Under the pieces are notes generated by a model. The model searched no databases. It saw nothing but the letters and a program-made list of their open reading frames with translations, and had not been told where the DNA came from. Made by a program: the position numbers and the translations under genes. Shown here piece after piece: positions 7,983-14,378 of a stretch of DNA of 14,378 nucleotides. Every line of letters begins with the position of its first letter. Position 1 is the first letter of the stretch. The DNA comes from Nitrospirota bacterium. GTDB lineage: Bacteria > Nitrospirota > Thermodesulfovibrionia > Thermodesulfovibrionales > Magnetobacteriaceae. Location: the NCBI GenBank assembly GCA_015232165.1, contig JADGAE010000019.1, forward strand, positions 1 to 14,378, written 5' to 3'.

Positions 7983-8807
7983 CTATTCAAGCGCCTTTAT
8001 CTCCGACCGGCTGAGTCTCTTGAGATTATCAATGCCTAGCATCTTAATGATCTTTGCCCCTTCCGGGTCGCTACCCATCTTTTCGATAACCGTAAGTAGG
8101 GCGCTACTGCCGGATTTATTGGAATCGCTCATTTCTGTTGCCGGTTCTTGTACGAGTATCACGGGGAGCATTATGTCATCGCTTTGTAGCAGTTTGACGG
8201 TTGTGTTGTAGACCTCCTGGTCTATGGTCTGGAGCTTTTCGAGGCTGTTATCGGTGGTGATGGCATAGTCGGCCAGGCCAAATCCTATCGACATCAGTGA
8301 GTCTATGTCCCTTGGCACCGATATGATCCTTACAGAGTCTGATATGTCCTTCCTGTTGCCAAGTATCTGCCGCAGTATCTCGCGGTTGTACTCTTGCGTC
8401 CCGGAGGCAGCCAACTTGGCACCCCTGAGTTTATCAATCGAGCCGACCTTCTTGTTTGCCACCAGTACCCGCTTCTGCACCGACCTGCCCTTGAACATAC
8501 CCACCATGACAGGTCGCATCTTAACGCTGCCCTTGATCATCAGGTAGTACCAACTGGAGACCAAAAATATGCCATCATTTTGACTGCTGACGTGCCTCTC
8601 GAAGGTCTCCTTGTCTTTGAAGGGCTGAAACCGGTAGTCACCAAAACCGGAGAGGTAGTTGTCAAAGGCCCTCTTTAAGGAGCTAAAGCTGTCAATGTTA
8701 AGCTCCGGACTGTAAAAATAGATAACGGCACCATCTACGACAGGAGGAATCGCAAGTAGCGCCATTAGCACTAAAGACAAGAAGGGTGCGGCTCCGCCAC
8801 CCCTCAT
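7983..8807 (-). CDS. PhnD-like periplasmic substrate-binding protein
   Basis: A protein of the phosphate/phosphonate-type (PhnD) substrate-binding fold, 274 residues from the ATG at 8807. The N-terminus MRGGGAAPFLSLVLMALLA is a signal peptide, probably cut near DGA before VIYFYSPELN. Later segments such as KVGSIDKLRGAKLAASG and a SVPRDIDSLMSIGFGLADYAI stretch fit the type 2 periplasmic binding fold. No permease or ATPase gene is nearby, so a sensing role beside the kinase is more likely than transport. I chose 8807 because GGGGGA lies 3 bases before it. An upstream ATG at 8867 overlaps the kinase stop (TAATG) and would add 20 residues, but it has no ribosome site; coupling could still use it. 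The start region lies in dispersed-repeat copy C. Confidence 0.75.
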   Translation of the reverse strand: MRGGGAAPFLSLVLMALLAIPPVVDGAVIYFYSPELNIDSFSSLKRAFDNYLSGFGDYRFQPFKDKETFERHVSSQNDGIFLVSSWYYLMIKGSVKMRPVMVGMFKGRSVQKRVLVANKKVGSIDKLRGAKLAASGTQEYNREILRQILGNRKDISDSVRIISVPRDIDSLMSIGFGLADYAITTDNSLEKLQTIDQEVYNTTVKLLQSDDIMLPVILVQEPATEMSDSNKSGSSALLTVIEKMGSDPEGAKIIKMLGIDNLKRLSRSEIKALE

Positions 8808-8826
8808 AAATCCCCCAACCTGCATA
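8779..8826 (-). repeat. Dispersed repeat, partial copy C, inside a signal-peptide coding region
   Basis: On the minus strand this matches the linker and module 2 of the family: a CCCCC/GGGGG linker, then GGTGGCGGAGCCGCACC and a short T-rich tail. Module 1 is missing. It is inverted relative to copy D, with about 40 bases between them. It encodes the ribosome site, ATG and the first ten or so residues (MRGGGAAPFL) of the PhnD-like protein. Confidence 0.65.
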
Positions 8827-8866
8827 AATAGAGCACCACCTGTAAAATGAGTATCAGCCCCGAGCA

Positions 8867-8942
8867 TTATGGGGTCAGTGGGTCCGTGACCCCTTTCATG
8901 GGGGGGGTAACGCCGCCGCTGCCTTCTTTCTTTTCTTCTTCG
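8867..8942 (+). repeat. Dispersed repeat, divergent copy D, inside the 3' end of a kinase gene
   Basis: Begins TTATGGGGTCA like copies A, B and E. Module 1 is changed to GGGGTCA/TGACCCC with a 9-base loop (8871-8893), then a G8 run, a decayed module 2 (CGCCGCCGC) and the pyrimidine tail TTCTTTCTTTTCTTCTTC. Read on the minus strand it supplies the final residues and the stop codon of the histidine kinase. Confidence 0.7.
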
Positions 8943-9913
8943 TCTTTATCACAGGGGATTCTAACGATAAAGGTGGTTCCTTTACCCTGGGTGCTCTGAC
9001 ATTCGATTGTACCTTTGAGTGTCTGACTTACCGTATTGTAGATTATGTGCAGCCCAAGCCCTGTCCCTCCACGCGCCCTGTTTGTCGTAAAGAAGGGATC
9101 GTATATCTTGGCCATGTTCTCCGGGGCAATGCCCTTGCCATCGTCCGTGAAGTTAATGACAACGAATGTGTCGTCCCTATGGATATCTATCAGGATAGTT
9201 CCCGCAGCGTCATCGTCATAGGCGTGCATGAGGGCGTTTATTACAAAGTTCGTCAACACCTGTGCAAGCGCCCCCGGAAAACCGTATATCACTATATCAG
9301 TGGGGCATTTTATCTCCACCTTGATGGAGGTCGGTTTGAGTTTGGGTTTCAGACTCATGATTACGCTTTCCACATACTCCTTGACGTTGAATCTCCTTTT
9401 TTCGTGTGAGGTCTGGTCGGCGGAGACCATCTTGAAGCTCCTTACGAGTTCGCTGGTGCGTTGGAGGTTGGCAAGGATCAATTCGCTCGATTCCTCGGCG
9501 TTGTGCATGTACTGAAACAGGTCATCCTTTTTGGCGGTCTTGTTGGCGATATTGATTGCGATGGTCTTTGTCAGGTACTGCAATTGCGATGCGGCGCTTA
9601 CGGCTATGCCAACCGGGGTGTTTATCTCATGGGCAACGCCGGCAACGAGCTGCCCCAATGAGGCCATCTTCTCGGCCTGTACCAGGCGATCCTGACTCTG
9701 CTTTAGCTCTTCATATGCCTGATTGAGTTTTTCGTTGACGTCGAGGACCTCCCTTTGTTGACGATCGCTGATCTTTGTGATTCTGTCAAGCCGGTGGGCA
9801 GTCTTTTCGTAATTCTTCAATAGCCCTGCCACGACCTCCCTTACCTCGGGTGTGTTGTTATAGTCTTTGGTAATTTCTTCGGCCTTATGGATTAACTCGT
9901 CTTTGTCTGCCAT
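8867..9913 (-). CDS. Soluble sensor histidine kinase without sensor domain
   Basis: A 348-residue cytosolic histidine kinase. Residues 1-85 are charged and largely helical, ending in a coiled coil (about 55-82). HisKA carries H95 in GVAHEINTP. The ATPase domain has an N-box (N222, N226), G1 (DDGKG, 257-261), FFTT (274-277) and G2 (GGTGLGL, 282-288), so it looks active. The normal fold ends at FIVRIPC (315-321); residues 322-348 are a low-complexity tail encoded by repeat copy D. There is no membrane segment, PAS or receiver domain, so input must come from a partner, most simply the phosphatase receptor 64 bases upstream. The start has only a weak GAGAG ribosome site. The stop overlaps an ATG of the PhnD-like gene (TAATG). 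No cognate response regulator is in the window. Confidence 0.92.
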   Translation of the reverse strand: MADKDELIHKAEEITKDYNNTPEVREVVAGLLKNYEKTAHRLDRITKISDRQQREVLDVNEKLNQAYEELKQSQDRLVQAEKMASLGQLVAGVAHEINTPVGIAVSAASQLQYLTKTIAINIANKTAKKDDLFQYMHNAEESSELILANLQRTSELVRSFKMVSADQTSHEKRRFNVKEYVESVIMSLKPKLKPTSIKVEIKCPTDIVIYGFPGALAQVLTNFVINALMHAYDDDAAGTILIDIHRDDTFVVINFTDDGKGIAPENMAKIYDPFFTTNRARGGTGLGLHIIYNTVSQTLKGTIECQSTQGKGTTFIVRIPCDKDEEEKKEGSGGVTPPMKGVTDPLTP

Positions 9914-9977
9914 GACGCTCTCATTTTATCCTATCTCCACATTAAAACGCAAGGAGTCTAAGTCCTCCATATTCACC

Positions 9978-11681
9978 TCATATCTTGAGTCCGACTACGG
10001 TTATGTCATCATTGCGGTCAGCTTGAGCCTGATAAGAATCAAGCTGCACTAAAAGGACTTCCCTTTGTTCCGACATTGGTATATGCCAGTTGTTCTGGAT
10101 TATTGATACCAGACGACTCTTGCCAAATGGCAGGTCTTTCTCGCCGCCGTTTTGATCGAGGTATCCGTCGGTGGTAATGTAGAATATGTCGCCTTGTACA
10201 ACATCAAGCTCAATGTCGTGATAGACATAATCCGGATTGGATTTCTTATACCCCACGCCCTGCCGATCCCCCTTGATAATACCGACATGTCCATTCCTGC
10301 ACACAAAGAGAGGGACATTGGCCCCGGCATATCGCACAATGCCGCGTTTGCGATTTAAGTAAAACACGCCGCCGTCAAATCCCACGTTACTCTGACTGTC
10401 AACGACATCCTGTTTCAGCAGCTCACGGAGAGAGTTGTTAAACATCGAAAATATCCTTCCTGGGGTGCAGCCTCCATTATCGGTTTTTATACTGTCTACC
10501 ACGTTAGACCAGATGGTCCTTACCAGCATCGTGACAAAGGCCCCGGGCACGCCATGCCCCGTGCAGTCTATGACGGAGACGATACACTCATTCTGTTGAC
10601 TAAGCTCGTCTATTATATATATGTCACCTCCGACTACGTCCTTGGGCTGCCATATGACAAAGTGTTCGCCAAAGTACCTGGCTATGGCAGAGTCCTCCGG
10701 CAATATCGAGTTTTGTATCATGGAGGCGTATTCGATAGAGTCGGTGATCTTTTTGTGGGCTGCCTCGAGGCGGTTACGTTCGTTTTTGAGGTTTTCATTG
10801 ATTTCATGCAGTTGCCTTGTCCGTTCCTCTACCCGGACCTCAAGGGTCCTGTTGTATTGAGCGAGTTGCTCGTGGGATGACCTCAGTTTATGGGTCATCT
10901 CTACAAAGGTACGGGTCAGGATGCCAACCTCATCTTCTGATCTGACGGCTATCCGGTCCGCCGCCGAGAAGTGTCCTTCCGATATATCCTCAGCCGTCTT
11001 GGTAAGGCTGATAAGGGGGCCTGTAAGCGTGCCGGAGATGAACAACACAATAACTGCGTTTATTATAATGTATATAATCGCCACTACAATTGACCGGACG
11101 ATCATCTCCTGCGTTTTGAGTTTAATCGTTCCTTGTGTGTCCTTTATAAGTTGGTTAAGTCTCTTGTTTGAATAACCGATGCGCAGAACCCCCCAGGGTT
11201 GAGATGCAAGTTGTACCGGAACAATAATTTCCATATACTCATTTGCATCCTTTGTAAACTCGTTAATGACTTCCTGATTCTGAGCAATGGCAAAGACGTC
11301 CTCCGGTTCGGTAAGCTTGGTCTGACGCAATTGAGGCATTAAGGTATGAATAAGCGCTATTGAGTCGTTGTCCATCAGTATGATATATGCCGGCTCACCG
11401 CTCTGTTTACCCGTCTCTACGGACTTTTTCACCTGCTTGATTATGGCGGATATGTCAAAGGTAACCAGCGCCTCGTCAATTATAGACACCAGCCCATGAG
11501 CGAGGTCCCTTGCCCTCTCCTTCATGGACTCCTTCATTGTCCTGATGTGTGTATTAAGCTCGTTTTTCAGGGCTGCTTCCTGGGCGGATATATGGATGAC
11601 GGTCATTATTACCACAACGCTTACAACAAGACATACCGCAACAACCAGAAACTTCCACCTTATGCTGAAATCTCTGATCAT
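9978..11681 (-). CDS. Membrane receptor with SpoIIE/PP2C-type Ser/Thr phosphatase output
   Basis: A 567-residue inner-membrane receptor. TM1 is about 10-30, a periplasmic Cache-like sensor about 31-192, TM2 about 195-217, HAMP about 215-270 and a coiled coil about 270-325. The C-terminal SpoIIE-type (PPM) phosphatase begins at SIEYASMIQNSILP. Metal-binding aspartates are present: D353 in GGD, D372 in DCTGHG, D505 in TTDG and D558/D559 in NDDIT. The family dephosphorylates STAS-type anti-sigma antagonists or similar switch proteins; the SIEYASMIQ lead-in resembles SiaA-like phosphatases. No STAS or SiaB/SiaC-like gene is in the window. Its input half is duplicated in the neighbour at 11918-14167. 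It precedes the soluble kinase by 64 bases in the same direction and is probably co-transcribed with it. No clear ribosome site was seen. Confidence 0.92.
   Translation of the reverse strand: MIRDFSIRWKFLVVAVCLVVSVVVIMTVIHISAQEAALKNELNTHIRTMKESMKERARDLAHGLVSIIDEALVTFDISAIIKQVKKSVETGKQSGEPAYIILMDNDSIALIHTLMPQLRQTKLTEPEDVFAIAQNQEVINEFTKDANEYMEIIVPVQLASQPWGVLRIGYSNKRLNQLIKDTQGTIKLKTQEMIVRSIVVAIIYIIINAVIVLFISGTLTGPLISLTKTAEDISEGHFSAADRIAVRSEDEVGILTRTFVEMTHKLRSSHEQLAQYNRTLEVRVEERTRQLHEINENLKNERNRLEAAHKKITDSIEYASMIQNSILPEDSAIARYFGEHFVIWQPKDVVGGDIYIIDELSQQNECIVSVIDCTGHGVPGAFVTMLVRTIWSNVVDSIKTDNGGCTPGRIFSMFNNSLRELLKQDVVDSQSNVGFDGGVFYLNRKRGIVRYAGANVPLFVCRNGHVGIIKGDRQGVGYKKSNPDYVYHDIELDVVQGDIFYITTDGYLDQNGGEKDLPFGKSRLVSIIQNNWHIPMSEQREVLLVQLDSYQAQADRNDDITVVGLKI
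10851..11666 (-). repeat. Direct repeat (sensor module), copy 1
   Basis: Encodes residues 6-277 of the phosphatase receptor. It aligns without gaps to 13340-14155 at a constant offset of 2489 bases. Identity is highest in the periplasmic half, with identical stretches over 40 bases (for example around 11490-11535), and lower in TM2 and HAMP. This is a gene-internal duplication in the same orientation. Confidence 0.9.
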
Positions 11682-11794
11682 AAAAACCCGTTTGCCACTT
11701 CTAAAATTACCACCTCAAAAAGCCGGAGTATCAAGATAATTGTCATTTGCATATTTTATTATCATTCGATGTGTAACTATTTTTTTACGTCCCC

Positions 11795-11867
11795 TGGATT
11801 CCTGCTTTCGCAGGAATGACATGTATATGTCGGCTATTACGGTCATTCCAGCTAAAGCTGGAATCCA
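11795..11867. repeat. Inverted pair of 26-base palindromic repeats
   Basis: Two copies of one repeat, 11795-11820 and 11842-11867, face each other across 21 bases. Each folds alone into an 8-bp stem with a 4-base loop (ATTCCTGC/GCAGGAAT with TTTC; ATTCCAGC/GCTGGAAT with TAAA), and the two can also pair together. Compared in the same orientation they differ at three of 26 positions, two of which are a compensating T:A to A:T swap. The translated forms VIPAKAGIH and SFLRKQESR are familiar from this repeat class. They lie in the 236-base gap between the two receptor genes and may attenuate read-through or stabilise mRNA ends; there is no T tract. Confidence 0.85.
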
Positions 11868-11917
11868 TGTCTTTAAACGGTTTACCATGTTTTTTTTAGA
11901 GGATACGTATTTAAATT

Positions 11918-14167
11918 TCAACTCCATATGGGATTTTTGCCTGATAAGCCGTTCACTTTGGTTATCGTGTTTTTGAGTTCGCCGTTTGCGTTGGTGAACG
12001 CTATGCCCAGCAACTGGCTGTCGTCTTTAACTTGATAGTGTTTTACCACGCAGTCGATATCCTCAAAGACTTTTTCAAGGAGTGTGAATGTAATGTAATA
12101 GCTCTTGTTGACGACATAGAGATTGCCCTCTACTGCCGGTGTTTTCAGTTGACAGCCGTACTCACTTATATAAATAATGATAACGTCGGAGGTCTTGGTT
12201 GTCACCGGATCAAGGAGCTTTGCAGGGATGCTTGTTTGCAGTCTGTCACGCTTTATCCTTGTTGCTCTGGGTTTTTTTAACACACTGTCGTCCCATAGTT
12301 GATACCTGTTGACCTCAACAGGGGTGGCAATAGCCTTCACGGAGAATTCGTCTATGCCGGTGTCGCGGCGCAGTGGGTTCAACGGCTTGACACCGTTGCT
12401 CTTTACAACGGTGTGGACTATGGGGGCATTTGCCTTCTCTGCGCGTTGTGTCACTACCGCTATTTCATTGTTCTTGAGCTTCACAAACGAACCGGGAGGA
12501 TAAAAACCAAGGTTCTTCATCAAGACCTTTGTCACGTCCGCATCGAACTTTTGATCTTTGTTTATGAATATATCCCTTATTGCAACTGCCGGAGAGAGGT
12601 GGCGGCGATAGTTGCGTCCCGTTACCGCCGTGCAGTATATGTCAGCCGAATAGACAATGCGGGCAGCCATACACACATCTTCCCCCGTTAGTCCTTTGGG
12701 ATAACCTTTGCCGTTTATGGTCTCATGGTGCTGCATGACGGCATTTAACCACAACTTGTCAGTAACATTATTTCTTTTAAGGAATTCCATGCCGTACAGA
12801 GGGTGACTTTCAATGGCTAATCGCTGTTGATCGGTCAACGGGTCTTTTTGATTATGCAGCATCTCCTGCAGTTCTATTATGGCAATATTCATCGTAATGG
12901 CCGCCGAGAGTAAGGATAAACGATCCCGTGCAGACCACCCAAGCTTCTTGGCTACAATCTCACACACTATCGCCGTATGCAACGGATGTTTGATCGTGTA
13001 TCTGGTATTTTGCCTTATCATTAATGTGCCCAGTGCAATGTCCTCATCTATTGAACATGTGTGCATCAGCATATTAGCCATGAAAAGAACCTTCGTTTGG
13101 ACGTCTCCTTCCGTGCCTATCTGCTTGAACAAATCCTCGAGTCTCGCATAGACAATGTCAAGCTCTTCAAAGGGTGAAGCGGCAAGTCCGGTATTAAGCT
13201 CCGCCGAATCCTCTACAGAGGCATTGATGTTATCATCAAGGGTGATAAACGTATGGATATGTTTAGATTTGATTACGTTAGGAATCTGTATCGTCTTGGG
13301 TACATCCGTCTCTGTCTTTGTGGGTTCTTCTACAGTCTTTGTGTATTGTTCAAGCTGATTGTGTGATGACCTCAGATTACGTGTCATTTCTACAAAGGTG
13401 TGGGCAAGGATGCCAACCTCGTCGTTTGACGTGACGGCTATCCGGTCTACCACTGAGAAATGCCCTTTTACTATCTCCTGCACCATCCTTGTGAGGCTGA
13501 CTAGAGGGCTTATAAGCCTGCCGGATAAGATCAACGCAATGATTGCGCTTATAATAATGGATATGGTGGCTACTGCAATTGACCGTATGATCATCTCATG
13601 TGTCTTGCGTTTAATGGTATCCTGTGTGTCTTTTATCAGTTGGTTAAGCCTCTTGTTTGAATAACCGATGCGCAGAACCCCCCACGGTTGAGATGCAAGG
13701 GTCACCGGAACGATAATCTCCATGTACTCATTTGCATCTTTCGTAAACTCGTTAATGACTTCCTGATGTTGGGCTATGGCAAAGACGTCTTCAGGGTCTG
13801 TGAGCCTGGTCTGATGCAATTGAGGTCTTAAGGTATGAATAAGCGCTCTTGAGTCATTGTCCATCAGTATGATATATGCCGGTTCACCGCTGTGTTTACC
13901 AGTCTCGACGGATTTTTTCACCTGCGTAATTACGGCTGATATGTCAAAGGTAACCAGCGCCTCGTCAATTATAGACGCCAGCCCATGAGCGAGGTCCCTT
14001 GCCCTCTCCTTCATGGACTCCTTAATTGTCCCGATGTGTGTATTAAACTCGTTTTTCAGGGCTGCTCTCTGTACGGATATGTGGATGACTGTCATTATTG
14101 CTACAACGCTTACAACAAGACCCAACGTAACAGCCAGAAACTTCCACCTTATGCTACGAGTAAACAT
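11918..14167 (-). CDS. Membrane receptor with degenerate HD-GYP-like and PilZ-like output
   Basis: A 749-residue inner-membrane protein from the ATG at 14167, chosen because MFTRSIRWKF then lines up with its paralogue; a GTG at 14215 would add 16 residues. Numbering from 14167: TM1 about 9-30, Cache-like periplasmic sensor, TM2 about 195-215, HAMP to about 265, then a Thr/Asn-rich linker (275-330). An HD-GYP-like domain covers about 375-560. The GYP part is kept (HHETINGKGYP, 480-490), but the usual HDxGK site reads TMNIAII (425-431), so the H and D metal ligands are absent. A PilZ-like domain may span 635-735, but the D/NxSxxG motif reads YISEYG and no exact RxxxR is seen. The canonical family hydrolyses cyclic di-GMP; this one more likely binds a ligand or partner. 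It heads the minus-strand block. Confidence 0.85.
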   Translation of the reverse strand: MFTRSIRWKFLAVTLGLVVSVVAIMTVIHISVQRAALKNEFNTHIGTIKESMKERARDLAHGLASIIDEALVTFDISAVITQVKKSVETGKHSGEPAYIILMDNDSRALIHTLRPQLHQTRLTDPEDVFAIAQHQEVINEFTKDANEYMEIIVPVTLASQPWGVLRIGYSNKRLNQLIKDTQDTIKRKTHEMIIRSIAVATISIIISAIIALILSGRLISPLVSLTRMVQEIVKGHFSVVDRIAVTSNDEVGILAHTFVEMTRNLRSSHNQLEQYTKTVEEPTKTETDVPKTIQIPNVIKSKHIHTFITLDDNINASVEDSAELNTGLAASPFEELDIVYARLEDLFKQIGTEGDVQTKVLFMANMLMHTCSIDEDIALGTLMIRQNTRYTIKHPLHTAIVCEIVAKKLGWSARDRLSLLSAAITMNIAIIELQEMLHNQKDPLTDQQRLAIESHPLYGMEFLKRNNVTDKLWLNAVMQHHETINGKGYPKGLTGEDVCMAARIVYSADIYCTAVTGRNYRRHLSPAVAIRDIFINKDQKFDADVTKVLMKNLGFYPPGSFVKLKNNEIAVVTQRAEKANAPIVHTVVKSNGVKPLNPLRRDTGIDEFSVKAIATPVEVNRYQLWDDSVLKKPRATRIKRDRLQTSIPAKLLDPVTTKTSDVIIIYISEYGCQLKTPAVEGNLYVVNKSYYITFTLLEKVFEDIDCVVKHYQVKDDSQLLGIAFTNANGELKNTITKVNGLSGKNPIWS
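13340..14155 (-). repeat. Direct repeat (sensor module), copy 2
   Basis: Encodes TM1 through HAMP of the HD-GYP-like receptor and matches 10851-11666 base for base without gaps. The proteins are close to 90% identical by eye over the periplasmic domain. Similarity stops near the start of the coiled coil, where the two genes take on unrelated output domains. Confidence 0.9.
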
Positions 14168-14218
14168 GCCGCTGCCCATAAGAATAAGAGAAGGAGTGGC
14201 TCTTCTCCAATACACGGT

Positions 14219-14231
14219 TTAACATCGTTAA
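14219..14231. promoter_or_regulatory. Short palindrome upstream of the HD-GYP-like receptor gene
   Basis: TTAAC-ATC-GTTAA is a perfect 5-bp inverted repeat with a 3-base centre, 52 bases before the chosen start. It could be a half-site pair for a dimeric repressor or activator. No convincing -35/-10 pair was found near it, and such short palindromes arise by chance. Confidence 0.2.
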
Positions 14232-14271
14232 GGGTAAACTATCCCGTATCCTCTTAAAAAAGCATGGTAAA

Positions 14272-14361
14272 ATGGGGTCAAGGGGACTGGTCCCCTTGCG
14301 GGGGGTTCTGAAGGGGGCGCGGCAACGTCGCTATGCGAGCGGAGCCGCCCCTTTTTTTCTT
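14272..14361 (+). repeat. Dispersed two-hairpin repeat, copy E, with enlarged module 2
   Basis: Begins ATGGGGTCAAGGGGACTGG, with the same module-1 stem as copy B (CAAGGGGA/TCCCCTTG), then the GGGGGTTCTGAAGGGGGCG linker. An insert of about 20 bases (near 14320-14339) separates the two arms of module 2, giving a longer branched stem, and the T-rich tail follows CCGCCCC. As in copy A, it reads as a plus-strand terminator, here upstream of the minus-strand receptor gene. The final 17 bases show nothing. Confidence 0.8.
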
Positions 14362-14378
14362 GCCTTAAAGTATTAGTT

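Noticed and set aside
1..14378. CRISPR arrays, tRNA/rRNA genes and transposase genes
   Set aside because: No evenly spaced direct repeats, no tRNA T-loop-like sequence with acceptor pairing, and no transposase or recombinase motifs were found. The repeats present are dispersed and palindromic.

Overview
The window looks like chromosomal DNA from a Gram-negative environmental bacterium. It carries type IV pilin-like prepilins, an AmpG-type muropeptide permease, a periplasmic-binding-type protein and several membrane or cytosolic signalling proteins. Intergenic DNA is rich in dispersed G/C-rich palindromic repeats and in a second repeat family of the 'VIPAKAGIH / FLRKQESR' kind. This mix made me think of Nitrospirota (Magnetobacterium-like) or deltaproteobacterial genomes, but that is an impression and there is no rRNA gene to settle it.

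Layout. (1) 1-2900, plus strand: an extended -10 promoter, a soluble REC-PAS-HisKA-HATPase hybrid histidine kinase, then two overlapping prepilin-like proteins, closed by a repeat that folds as an intrinsic terminator. (2) 2907-6230, minus strand: carB, complete and apparently monocistronic with its own promoter and no carA in the window. It carries an in-frame perfect 27-bp tandem duplication. (3) 6231-6681: a repeat-dense divergent intergenic region. (4) 6682-7929, plus strand: an AmpG-family MFS permease. (5) 7983-14167, minus strand: a signalling block read as HD-GYP-like/PilZ-like receptor, then SpoIIE/PP2C-type phosphatase receptor, then soluble histidine kinase, then PhnD-like binding protein.

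How the genes relate. The two membrane receptors in block 5 are paralogues in their input half. About 816 bp of colinear, ungapped direct repeat encodes TM1, periplasmic Cache-like domain, TM2, HAMP and the start of a coiled coil. They then switch abruptly to different outputs. One output is a SpoIIE-type phosphatase with intact metal-binding aspartates. The other is an HD-GYP-like domain that has lost the HD half of its signature, followed by a PilZ-like domain. The likely reading is one input signal feeding two output branches, with the histidine kinase and the PhnD-like protein as downstream partners of the phosphatase receptor. No response regulator or STAS/anti-sigma partner lies within the window.

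The most unusual structural feature is a dispersed two-hairpin repeat with a T-rich tail, present in five copies (A-E). Two copies have become coding sequence. One forms the last ~27 residues of the histidine kinase at 8867-9913. The other, inverted, supplies the start and first part of the signal peptide of the PhnD-like protein. No tRNA, rRNA, CRISPR array or transposase gene was seen.
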